From assembly GCA_019090765.1 (NCBI GenBank), contig JAHRVJ010000115.1, positions 1 to 5,471 on the forward strand: a stretch of DNA of 5,471 bases, in the 5' to 3' direction. This stretch comes from Ilumatobacteraceae bacterium. GTDB lineage: Bacteria; Actinomycetota; Acidimicrobiia; Acidimicrobiales; Ilumatobacteraceae. Below, piece by piece: positions 1-5,471 of this stretch (positions are counted from its first letter, which is position 1; each line of letters begins with the position of its first letter). The notes beneath the pieces are model-generated. The model saw only the letters and a list, made by a program, of their open reading frames with translations. It had not been told where the DNA came from and made no database searches. The translations under genes and the position numbers were made by a program.

Positions 1-1553
1 CAGTTGGGCAGAACGAGAAGCTCTCCTTTACCCTTCGTGAAGCACGCGAAAACATTCTGGCGTTGCGCGAAGAAGTCGACAAACTCTCGCATCCCCCATC
101 GGCCTACGGGGTCGTTGTCGGTAAGAACGACGACAACACCGTTGACGTTCTCACCAGCGGCCGCAAGATGCGCGTGGCGCTTCACCCAGACATCGATCAC
201 GAGCTCCTCGCCCGCGGATCAGAAGTAGTGCTCAACGAGAGCTTTAACGTCGTGCTGGCACGGAGGCCCGAGGTCACCGGTGAAGTCGTGACTGTCAAAG
301 AAGTCCTCGAAGATGGGGTTCGGGTGGTCGTAGTCGGGCGTGCCGACGAAGAGCGCGTCTGTGAACTTGCCGATGCGATGCGGGGCACTTTCATCCGCAG
401 TGGCGATTCTCTACGGCTAGATGTGCGATCGAACCTCTTGCTTGAGCACCTCCCACGTCCGGAAGTTGACCACCTCCTGCTTGAGGAAGTGCCCGACATC
501 TCCTACTCAGACATCGGCGGCCTCGATGTACAGATCGAACAGATCGCTGACGCTGTTGAGCTGCCATACCTCTACCACGACCTGTTTGCCGAGCATCAGC
601 TGCCGGCCCCCAAAGGAATCCTGCTCTATGGGCCGCCCGGTTGCGGTAAGACGCTGATCGCGAAGGCGGTTGCGAACAGCCTGGCTCAGAAGGTCGCAGA
701 AACCGTTGGGGAGGGCAAGGGGCGGAGCTACTTCATCAACATCAAGGGCCCCGAACTGCTCAACAAATACGTCGGTGAAACCGAGCGGCAAATTCGTCTG
801 GTGTTCCAACGAGCAAGGGAAAAGAGCGACGAGGGTTGGCCAGTCATCGTGTTCTTTGACGAGATGGACTCGATGTTCCGAACTCGCGGATCTGGCGTTA
901 GTTCCGACATGGAATCAACGATCGTGCCGCAGCTCCTAGCGGAAATCGATGGCGTTGAGGGCCTGACGAACGTGATCGTCATTGGCGCTACGAATCGTGA
1001 AGATCTCATCGACCCGGCAATCCTGCGTCCGGGCCGACTCGATGTGAAGATCAAGATCGATCGCCCAAACGCCGAATCGGCGCACGCGATCTTTGCGCGG
1101 TACCTTCACGATGAGATCCCGCTCGCCGCCGACGAATCAATCGAGGAGATGATCGACCAAGCGGTTGAGGAGATGTACCGCGAAGACGAAGCAAATCGCT
1201 TTCTTGAAGTCACCTATCAAAACGGCGACAAAGAGGTGCTGTACTACCGCGACTTTGCATCAGGAGCGATGATCGAAAACGTCGTGCGGCGGGCCAAGAA
1301 GCTGGCCATCAAGCGAGTCATTTCCGGCGGCGCCAGAGGGGTTCGTTCGCAAGACCTGCTCGATTCTGTCAAGCAGGAATACAAAGAGCACGAAGACCTT
1401 CCGAATACCACGAACCCAGACGACTGGGCCAAGATCTCGGGCAAGAAGGGTGAGCGCATCGTGTTCATTCGCACGCTTGTTTCTGACCCCTCCGATGATG
1501 ACCCTCCTGGCGGCCGCTCAATCGAACGCGCTCAGACCGGCCAGTACCTGTAG
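1..1553 (+). CDS. arc: Proteasome-associated AAA+ ATPase Arc/Mpa, 5'-truncated by the window
   Basis: Hexameric ring ATPase that recognises pupylated proteins, unfolds them and passes them to the 20S proteasome in the cytoplasm. The reading frame is open from base 3 (bases 1-2 end a codon), giving 516 residues; the start and most of the N-terminal coiled coil lie upstream. Order seen: end of the coiled coil (3 to about 90, including ALREEVDKL), two OB-fold regions (about 102-266 and 279-464), then the AAA module. Walker A GPPGCGKT is at 630-653, the pore-loop Tyr-Val-Gly at 768-776, Walker B VIVFFDE at 843-863, sensor 1 GATNR at 984-998, and arginine-finger region LRPGR at 1023-1037. The last four residues are GQYL, the tail that docks into the proteasome alpha ring. 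The TTG at 63 is an internal Leu codon of the coiled coil, not the start. The sequence follows mycobacterial Mpa closely, from memory, throughout the AAA part. The frame is intact. dop follows after 33 bases. Confidence 0.96.
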   Translation, partial: VGQNEKLSFTLREARENILALREEVDKLSHPPSAYGVVVGKNDDNTVDVLTSGRKMRVALHPDIDHELLARGSEVVLNESFNVVLARRPEVTGEVVTVKEVLEDGVRVVVVGRADEERVCELADAMRGTFIRSGDSLRLDVRSNLLLEHLPRPEVDHLLLEEVPDISYSDIGGLDVQIEQIADAVELPYLYHDLFAEHQLPAPKGILLYGPPGCGKTLIAKAVANSLAQKVAETVGEGKGRSYFINIKGPELLNKYVGETERQIRLVFQRAREKSDEGWPVIVFFDEMDSMFRTRGSGVSSDMESTIVPQLLAEIDGVEGLTNVIVIGATNREDLIDPAILRPGRLDVKIKIDRPNAESAHAIFARYLHDEIPLAADESIEEMIDQAVEEMYREDEANRFLEVTYQNGDKEVLYYRDFASGAMIENVVRRAKKLAIKRVISGGARGVRSQDLLDSVKQEYKEHEDLPNTTNPDDWAKISGKKGERIVFIRTLVSDPSDDDPPGGRSIERAQTGQYL

Positions 1554-1574
1554 CCATCGCCGCTTGGCCCAGGC

Positions 1575-1580
1575 TAGATT
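1575..1580 (+). promoter_or_regulatory. Candidate -10 box for leaderless dop transcript
   Basis: TAGATT fits the actinobacterial -10 pattern TAnnnT and is followed by six bases and then the ATG of dop, so transcription would begin at or next to the start codon. No good Shine-Dalgarno sequence precedes dop (only AGG at 1571-1573, about 13 bases from ATG), which agrees with a leaderless start. No -35 box is visible at the usual distance. The motif is short and could be chance; dop could also be read through from arc. Confidence 0.35.
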
Positions 1581-1586
1581 TCGTTC

Positions 1587-3080
1587 ATGGCGTTGCCAAA
1601 GGTCTGCGGAATCGAGACCGAGTACGGCATTGTCGTGCGCGGGGGAGACAACAACCCGGTCACCGCGTCCTCCGTGTTGATCAACGCCTACATCGCGGCA
1701 ACAGCCCGCGACCGGGGACGTATCGCCTGGGACTTCGAAGATGAACAACCCGCCAACGATGCACGCGGAAACACCCTCGACCCGTCGCTGGCCCCAGAGG
1801 TCGAGACAACACTCGTAAACGCGGTACTCACCAACGGTGCCCGCTACTACGTGGACCATGCGCATCCGGAGATTTCAACCCCCGAAGTAACAAACGCCCG
1901 CGAGGCAGTGGTCTGGGATCGGGCCGCTGAGGAAGTGGTGCGGCGTTCGATGGCCGAAGTGTCGGCCAGCTTTGGCGGTGACGCTGAGATCATCGTTCAC
2001 AAGAACAATTCTGACGGCAAGGGCAACAGCTACGGGTGTCACGAAAACTTCCTCATTGCCCGATCGGTGCCCTTTGCGCGGCTGGCACGCCAGGTCACCG
2101 CGCACCTAGTGACGCGGCAGATCTTCTGTGGCGCAGGCAAGGTGGGCTGCGAGCTTCCTGGCCGGCCATCAGATGACGTCCCATACCAAATCAGCCAGCG
2201 CGCCGACTTCTTCGAGGAAGAGATCGGGCTGGAAACCACAATCAAGCGTCCGATTGTCAACACTCGTGACGAGCCCCACGCCGACGCCGAAAAGTACCGG
2301 CGTCTGCACGTAATCGTCGGTGATTCCAACATGAGCGAGGTGGCGACGTACCTCAAGGTGGGTACCACGATGATCGTTCTCGCCATGATCGAAGACGATG
2401 AGCTTGGCGACGATTGGGTGCTGGGTAGTCCTGTTGCCGCGATCCGCCAGATCAGTCACGATCTGTCGCTGACAAAGACGGTGATGTTGCGGGACGGCCG
2501 GCGGGCCACTGCGCTTGAGGTTCAATGGGGATTGTTTGAGCGGGCGCGTAAGTACGAACAATCTCACGGTTTGTCCTGTGTCAACGAGCAGGTCGGCAAG
2601 GACGTCCTCGATCGATGGGAAGGCGTGCTCACCGCACTCGAATCCGAACCCGAATCTGCCGCCGGCATCGTTGATTGGATAGCCAAGCGTCGCCTCGTTG
2701 AAGGGTATGGGAACCGGCACGATCTTGAGCCGGGATCAATGCGGCTGAAGGCGATCGACTTGCAGTATCACGATCTTCGGGTTGATCGGTGCTTGGCGCT
2801 GCGCGCCGGGCTGGAAACGCTGGTTTCGGCCGACGAGGTTGGCGACGCCATGACGCAGCCGCCCGAGACGACTCGGGCCTACTTTCGCGGACGTTGCCTG
2901 GCGAAATACCCCGATGAGGTTGTCGCTGCAAACTGGGATTCTGTGGTTTTCGATGTGGGCAGCGAACCTTTACAGCGCGTGCCAATGATGGATCCACTGC
3001 GCGGCACCGCTGAGCACGTTGCTACGTTGATCGACACCAGCGCATCAGCTAGGGCGCTGCTCGATAATCTCGGCCAGTAA
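1587..3080 (+). CDS. dop: Dop, Pup deamidase/depupylase
   Basis: Dop uses a bound nucleotide to deamidate the C-terminal Gln of Pup to Glu, making it ready for ligation, and also cleaves Pup from tagged proteins. The protein has 497 residues, near the usual length, and belongs to the carboxylate-amine ligase (glutamine synthetase-like) fold shared with the ligase PafA. Visible features: the metal/nucleotide-binding IETEYG at 9-14 (Glu10, Glu12); the Dop-specific insertion at about 40-77 with WDFE and DARG; the catalytic-Asp motif YVDHAHPE at 88-95 (Asp90, matching the Asp of mycobacterial Dop); HENF near 152-155; the conserved NTRDEPHADA and the RRLHVIVGD motif; and a C-terminal domain with TRAYFRG and NWDSVVFD. 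The insertion and DHAHPE decide for Dop over PafA, although several stretches read like PafA. ATG at 1587 is chosen because IETEYG lies right after it. It is 33 bases after arc and 51 before pup. Confidence 0.93.
   Translation: MALPKVCGIETEYGIVVRGGDNNPVTASSVLINAYIAATARDRGRIAWDFEDEQPANDARGNTLDPSLAPEVETTLVNAVLTNGARYYVDHAHPEISTPEVTNAREAVVWDRAAEEVVRRSMAEVSASFGGDAEIIVHKNNSDGKGNSYGCHENFLIARSVPFARLARQVTAHLVTRQIFCGAGKVGCELPGRPSDDVPYQISQRADFFEEEIGLETTIKRPIVNTRDEPHADAEKYRRLHVIVGDSNMSEVATYLKVGTTMIVLAMIEDDELGDDWVLGSPVAAIRQISHDLSLTKTVMLRDGRRATALEVQWGLFERARKYEQSHGLSCVNEQVGKDVLDRWEGVLTALESEPESAAGIVDWIAKRRLVEGYGNRHDLEPGSMRLKAIDLQYHDLRVDRCLALRAGLETLVSADEVGDAMTQPPETTRAYFRGRCLAKYPDEVVAANWDSVVFDVGSEPLQRVPMMDPLRGTAEHVATLIDTSASARALLDNLGQ
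3063..3068 (+). promoter_or_regulatory. Weak candidate -10 box upstream of pup
   Basis: GATAAT, inside the last codons of dop, matches TATAAT in five of six positions. It would start a transcript near 3075 and give pup a leader of roughly 55 bases that includes its strong ribosome binding site. No -35 box lies at a suitable distance (TTGATC at 3027-3032 is too far). A separate promoter would let the small Pup be made in excess over Dop, but this is inference from a six-base match. Confidence 0.18.
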
Positions 3081-3114
3081 GCAGCTACTTGCACCGAATC
3101 CGAATTCGACACTG

Positions 3115-3123
3115 AAGGGGAGG
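3115..3123 (+). promoter_or_regulatory. Ribosome binding site of pup
   Basis: AAGGGGAGG, a strong purine-rich Shine-Dalgarno sequence, lies 8 bases before the ATG of pup. It fixes the start at 3132 and contrasts with dop, which has none. The gap 3081-3131 holds this site and no clear terminator. Confidence 0.85.
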
Positions 3124-3131
3124 CTCACGTA

Positions 3132-3329
3132 ATGGCAGAACGCACACAGAAGTCGAAGGACACCTCAACTCGATCTGGAGATGTCTCCGCCGATGCAGCT
3201 CCGGCGGTAACAGAAACCGGTGAGAAACTCAAGGCGGAACTTGATGACCTACTCGACGAAATCGATGAGGTTCTCGAAACCAATGCCGAAGACTTCGTCA
3301 AGTCTTACGTTCAAAAAGGTGGTCAGTAG
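3132..3329 (+). CDS. pup: Prokaryotic ubiquitin-like protein Pup
   Basis: Small protein modifier, joined through its C-terminal Glu to lysines of target proteins to mark them for the proteasome. It has 65 residues, the usual length. The N-terminal half (1-27) is polar, low in hydrophobic residues and probably disordered; in the family this part threads into the Arc pore. Residues about 28-58 are an acidic, helix-forming stretch (LDDLLDEIDEVLE, then NAEDFVKSYV) that binds the Arc coiled coil, Dop and PafA. The C-terminus is VQKGGQ: the last residue is Gln, so Dop must deamidate it before ligation, which fits the dop gene next door. Lysines are at 7, 9, 32, 34, 57 and 62. The end of the gene doubles as the ribosome binding site of prcB. 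Confidence 0.97.
   Translation: MAERTQKSKDTSTRSGDVSADAAPAVTETGEKLKAELDDLLDEIDEVLETNAEDFVKSYVQKGGQ
3315..3322 (+). promoter_or_regulatory. Ribosome binding site of prcB, inside pup
   Basis: AAAGGTGG contains AAGGTGG, one mismatch from AAGGAGG, and ends 10 bases before the GTG at 3333; the next in-frame start, ATG at 3339, would be 16 bases away, so GTG is preferred. The same bases encode Lys62-Gly63-Gly64 of Pup. Confidence 0.6.
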
Positions 3330-3332
3330 CCC

Positions 3333-4142
3333 GTGACGATGCCGTTGTTCACAACCGGAGACGACCCCGGTTCGAGCTTCCCAGAACTACTGCGGCGAGT
3401 TGGCCTCGACCCGCACGCCGCCATGCTCGCGGTCAACTCCTCCGGCGACGGCGCAACCGGTTCTCTCGGGGTGCCACACGCCACAACCTGTGTCGCCGTG
3501 AACTACGGCGAGGGCGTCGTCATGGCTGGCGATCGCCGGGCGACCTCGGGCAATTTGATCTCGCACCGAACGATGGAGAAGGTCGTCCAGGCCGATGGTC
3601 ATAGTGGCGTCGCCATTGCGGGCGCAGCAGGTCCGGCCATGGAAATGATCAGGCTGTTCCAACTGCAACTTGAACACTATGAAAAAGTTGAAGGTTCCTC
3701 GCTGAGTTTGGAAGGCAAGGCCAATCAACTTTCGATGATGGTCCGCGGCAATTTGTCGGCCGCGATGATGGGGATGGTGGTTGTTCCAATCTTTGCGGGC
3801 TACGACCAGCGCCGCGAACAGGGTCGTTTGTGGGCATACGACGCCACCGGCGGAAGGTATGAAGAACGTGATTACGTCACTACCGGATCGGGCAGCTTGC
3901 ACGCGGGCACGGTGGTCAAGGTGGGTTTCGGTGCCGACATGACCAAGGACGATGCGGTCAATCTCGCCGCACGATCGTTGTGGGAAGCAGCAGACGCCGA
4001 CTCGGCCACAGGAGGGCCCGACGCCCTCCGCGGGATCTATCCCGTGATTGCCGCAATCGATTCCGAAGGCTGGAACCGCCTGGACGACGATGACCTCGCC
4101 GCCCGGTACGAAGCAATAGTGGAGGAGGTGCGCGAGCGATGA
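3333..4142 (+). CDS. prcB: 20S proteasome beta subunit PrcB (catalytic)
   Basis: Threonine protease subunit forming the two inner rings of the 20S core. The 269-residue precursor has a propeptide of 50 residues and a mature part starting at Thr51 (codon at 3483). Against mycobacterial PrcB, recalled from memory, the first 49 mature residues align without gaps: catalytic Thr1 (Thr51), Asp17 (Asp67, in MAGDRR) and Lys33 (Lys83) are all present. Further family motifs are LEHYEK (113-118), MVRGNL, GSGS (185-188) and DADSATGGPD near the C-terminus. The residue before the cleavage site is Ala50, where Gly is usual in the family; this may affect self-processing. The mature residue 3 is Cys. The GTG start at 3333 suits the ribosome binding site in pup; ATG at 3339 would remove only two residues. 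The gene starts 3 bases after pup and overlaps prcA by 4, so it is surely co-transcribed with both. Confidence 0.96.
   Translation: MTMPLFTTGDDPGSSFPELLRRVGLDPHAAMLAVNSSGDGATGSLGVPHATTCVAVNYGEGVVMAGDRRATSGNLISHRTMEKVVQADGHSGVAIAGAAGPAMEMIRLFQLQLEHYEKVEGSSLSLEGKANQLSMMVRGNLSAAMMGMVVVPIFAGYDQRREQGRLWAYDATGGRYEERDYVTTGSGSLHAGTVVKVGFGADMTKDDAVNLAARSLWEAADADSATGGPDALRGIYPVIAAIDSEGWNRLDDDDLAARYEAIVEEVRER
4121..4130 (+). promoter_or_regulatory. Ribosome binding site of prcA, inside prcB
   Basis: GGAGGAGGTG, close to a perfect complement of the 16S rRNA tail, lies 8 bases before the ATG at 4139 and decides this start over the in-frame ATG at 4145. With the ATGA overlap it should keep PrcA made in step with PrcB, as their equal numbers in the particle require. 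Confidence 0.85.
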
Positions 4143-4801
4143 GCATGCCCTACTACGTCGCCCCCGAACAGATGATGAAAGACCGGGCCGACTTTGCCCG
4201 GAAAGGGATCGCCCGCGGACGGGCCCTGGTGGCGATGCGCTACGCGGACGGCATCGTGATTGTTGCCGAGAACTCGTCGCATACCCTGCGGAAAGTCAGC
4301 GAAATCTACGATCGCATCGCCTTCGCGGGAGTCGGCAAGTACAACGAATTCGACCAACTGCGGGTCGCCGGGGTCCGAGCCGCCGACCTTAAGGGGTACC
4401 AATACTCACGCGATGACGTCGATGCGCGGAGTCTCGCCAACAGCTATGCCCAGATGCTCGGACGAATCTTCACCCACGAGATGAAGCCGATGGAAGTCGA
4501 GATTCTCGTCGCCGAAATCGGCTCCGACCCCGACCAGGACCAAATGTTCCACGTTCTGTATGACGGCACAGTTTCTGATGAACGTGACTACGCCGCGATC
4601 GGCGGCGACGCAGAAGCCATTCGCGTACGGTTGGCCGAAACGTGGAGTCAGGGCCTCGATCGGGCAACCGCCATCGCCACCGGAGCCGCTGCGCTCGCTG
4701 GCCCCGACCGCGAGGTTCCCACCAGCGATCTAGAAGTAGCTGATCTTGCACGTACCAACGGTCGCCGCTGTTTCGATCGCCTCGACCGCACTCGACTCTG
4801 A
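4139..4801 (+). CDS. prcA: 20S proteasome alpha subunit PrcA
   Basis: Non-catalytic subunit of the two outer rings; its N-termini form the gate of the chamber and its ring surface receives the C-terminal tail of Arc. It has 220 residues. The N-terminus MSMPYYVAPEQMMKDR matches the gate and first helix of actinobacterial alpha subunits (mycobacterial: MSFPYFISPEQ, from memory), followed by FARKGIARG, VAENSS, EIYDRIAFAGVGKYNEFD, SLANSYAQMLG, KPMEVEILVAEIG and YDGTVSDE, all in family order. There is no N-terminal Thr and hence no active site, as expected. The C-terminus stops at FDRLDRTRL, roughly 25 residues earlier than the mycobacterial protein, which carries an extra flexible tail. Start and stop overlap prcB as ATGA. 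The pxpA-like gene starts 8 bases downstream. Confidence 0.96.
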   Translation: MSMPYYVAPEQMMKDRADFARKGIARGRALVAMRYADGIVIVAENSSHTLRKVSEIYDRIAFAGVGKYNEFDQLRVAGVRAADLKGYQYSRDDVDARSLANSYAQMLGRIFTHEMKPMEVEILVAEIGSDPDQDQMFHVLYDGTVSDERDYAAIGGDAEAIRVRLAETWSQGLDRATAIATGAAALAGPDREVPTSDLEVADLARTNGRRCFDRLDRTRL

Positions 4802-4809
4802 GTGCCGCC

Positions 4810-5471
4810 ATGGCCATCGATCTGAACTGCGACTTGGGGGAGTCGTTCGGAGCATGGAAGCTAAGCGACGACGCCGCGATGCTCGAGATCGTGACCAGCG
4901 CAAACGTCGCGTGCGGGTTCCACGCCGGAGACCCAAGTGGCCTACGGGCAACTTGTAGTACAGCGGCGAGTGGCGGAGTCGTGATCGGCGCCCACGTGTC
5001 GTACCTCGACCTCATGGGCTTCGGGCGACGACGGATCGAGATGGAACCAGACGACCTGTCTGACCTCGTCTTGTATCAACTTGGAGCCTTAGACGCCTTT
5101 GCCCAGTCGGCACGCACCGAGGTGGCGTACGTGAAGCCGCATGGGGCGCTCTATCACGCAGCCGCTGTTGAACCTGAGCTAGCTCGCGCAGTGGTGTCAG
5201 CTGCGGCGGAATACGACTTCTCACTGGCAATCATGGGTCCGCCTGACTCGGCCTTGTTGTCAGCGGCCGACGAAGCTGGGCTCGATGCGGTGCCAGAGGC
5301 CTTCGTTGACCGGGCCTACCAGCCCGATGGCAGGCTTGTCCCACGCAGTGAGCCCGGGAGCGTCCTAACGGACCCCCAAGAGATTGCGGCCCGCGCAGTA
5401 AGGCTCGCGGTCGACGAGGAAGTCGTCGCAACTGACGATTCCGTTGTGTCGATCGCTGCACGGTCGTTATG
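4810..5471 (+). CDS. pxpA: LamB/YcsF family protein, 5-oxoprolinase subunit A (PxpA), 3'-truncated by the window
   Basis: PxpA works with PxpB and PxpC to open 5-oxoproline (pyroglutamate) to glutamate using ATP. The frame is open to the window end: 220 full codons plus two bases, against about 250 residues in the family. Motifs in order: the N-terminal MAIDLNCDLGESFGAW, NVACGFHAGDP, GAHVSYLDLMGFGRR, KPHGALY, and EAFVDRAYQPDGRLVPR, all at the places known from E. coli PxpA; the window stops just before the usual LHGD motif. The third motif has Val and Leu where Pro is usual (GAHPSYPD). The ATG at 4810 is placed at the normal N-terminus. No good Shine-Dalgarno precedes it (only GAG at 4800-4802), so translation probably depends on ribosomes finishing prcA 8 bases upstream. 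Partners PxpB and PxpC would be expected downstream, out of view. The family call is firm; the exact substrate is inferred from the family. Confidence 0.9.
   Translation, partial: MAIDLNCDLGESFGAWKLSDDAAMLEIVTSANVACGFHAGDPSGLRATCSTAASGGVVIGAHVSYLDLMGFGRRRIEMEPDDLSDLVLYQLGALDAFAQSARTEVAYVKPHGALYHAAAVEPELARAVVSAAAEYDFSLAIMGPPDSALLSAADEAGLDAVPEAFVDRAYQPDGRLVPRSEPGSVLTDPQEIAARAVRLAVDEEVVATDDSVVSIAARSL

Noticed and set aside
63..65. TTG as the start codon of arc
   Set aside because: The frame is open upstream to the window edge and encodes family-typical coiled coil (LREARENILALREEVDKL), so this TTG is an internal Leu codon.
2169..2720. 183-codon open frame on the - strand inside dop, and a 171-codon one at 3387-3902 inside prcB
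   Set aside because: Both lie wholly opposite well-conserved genes, show no recognisable domain and are expected by chance from the codon bias of GC-rich coding DNA.
1587..3080. Assignment of the second gene as the ligase PafA
   Set aside because: Despite PafA-like stretches, it has the Dop insertion at residues 40-77 and DHAHPE at the catalytic Asp, and it stands directly before pup as dop does.
3092..3109. Repeat-like CCGAATCCGAATTCG before pup as an operator
   Set aside because: It is a short imperfect repeat with a GAATTC palindrome; too short to be told from chance and not matched elsewhere in the window.
4746..4958. 70-codon + strand frame across the prcA-pxpA junction
   Set aside because: It overlaps the conserved end of prcA and the conserved N-terminus of pxpA in another frame, is rich in Arg, and resembles nothing known.
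1..5471. A previously undescribed system in the window
   Set aside because: Five of six genes are the known Pup-proteasome pathway and the sixth is a known metabolic family; only details are unusual.

Overview
The window carries the core of a Pup-proteasome locus of an actinobacterium (Actinomycetota), all on the + strand and tightly packed. The layout is arc/mpa (5' end cut off by the window) - dop - pup - prcB - prcA - pxpA-like gene (3' end cut off). The assignment to Actinomycetota rests on the gene content: a ring ATPase ending in Gly-Gln-Tyr-Leu, a Dop-type deamidase/depupylase, a 65-residue Pup ending in Gly-Gly-Gln, and one beta plus one alpha 20S subunit in the order typical of actinobacteria. 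The DNA is moderately GC-rich by eye. I cannot place it to genus.

Region by region: positions 1-1553 encode the proteasomal ATPase Arc/Mpa, from the end of the coiled coil to the stop. After a 33-base gap with a possible leaderless promoter, 1587-3080 encodes Dop. A 51-base gap with a strong ribosome binding site leads to pup (3132-3329). prcB follows 3 bases later (3333-4142, GTG start), with its ribosome binding site inside the end of pup. prcA (4139-4801) overlaps prcB by ATGA. Eight bases later a LamB/YcsF-family gene starts (4810 to the window end); it resembles PxpA, a subunit of bacterial 5-oxoprolinase. There is no gene-free stretch longer than 51 bases, and I see no RNA gene, mobile element, CRISPR array or convincing terminator.

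How the parts work together, from knowledge of the family: Dop converts the C-terminal Gln of Pup to Glu. A ligase, PafA, not in this window, joins Pup to lysines of target proteins. Arc binds the Pup tag through its coiled coils, unfolds the target and feeds it into the PrcA/PrcB 20S chamber, docking through its C-terminal tail. Dop can also remove Pup. pxpA is not a known part of this pathway.

This is a known system, not a new one. The points worth a second look are the Ala (not Gly) just before the catalytic Thr of PrcB, the ribosome binding site of prcB written into the Lys-Gly-Gly codons of Pup, the possible leaderless start of dop, the PafA-like stretches and short loop in Dop, and pxpA in the place after prcA.
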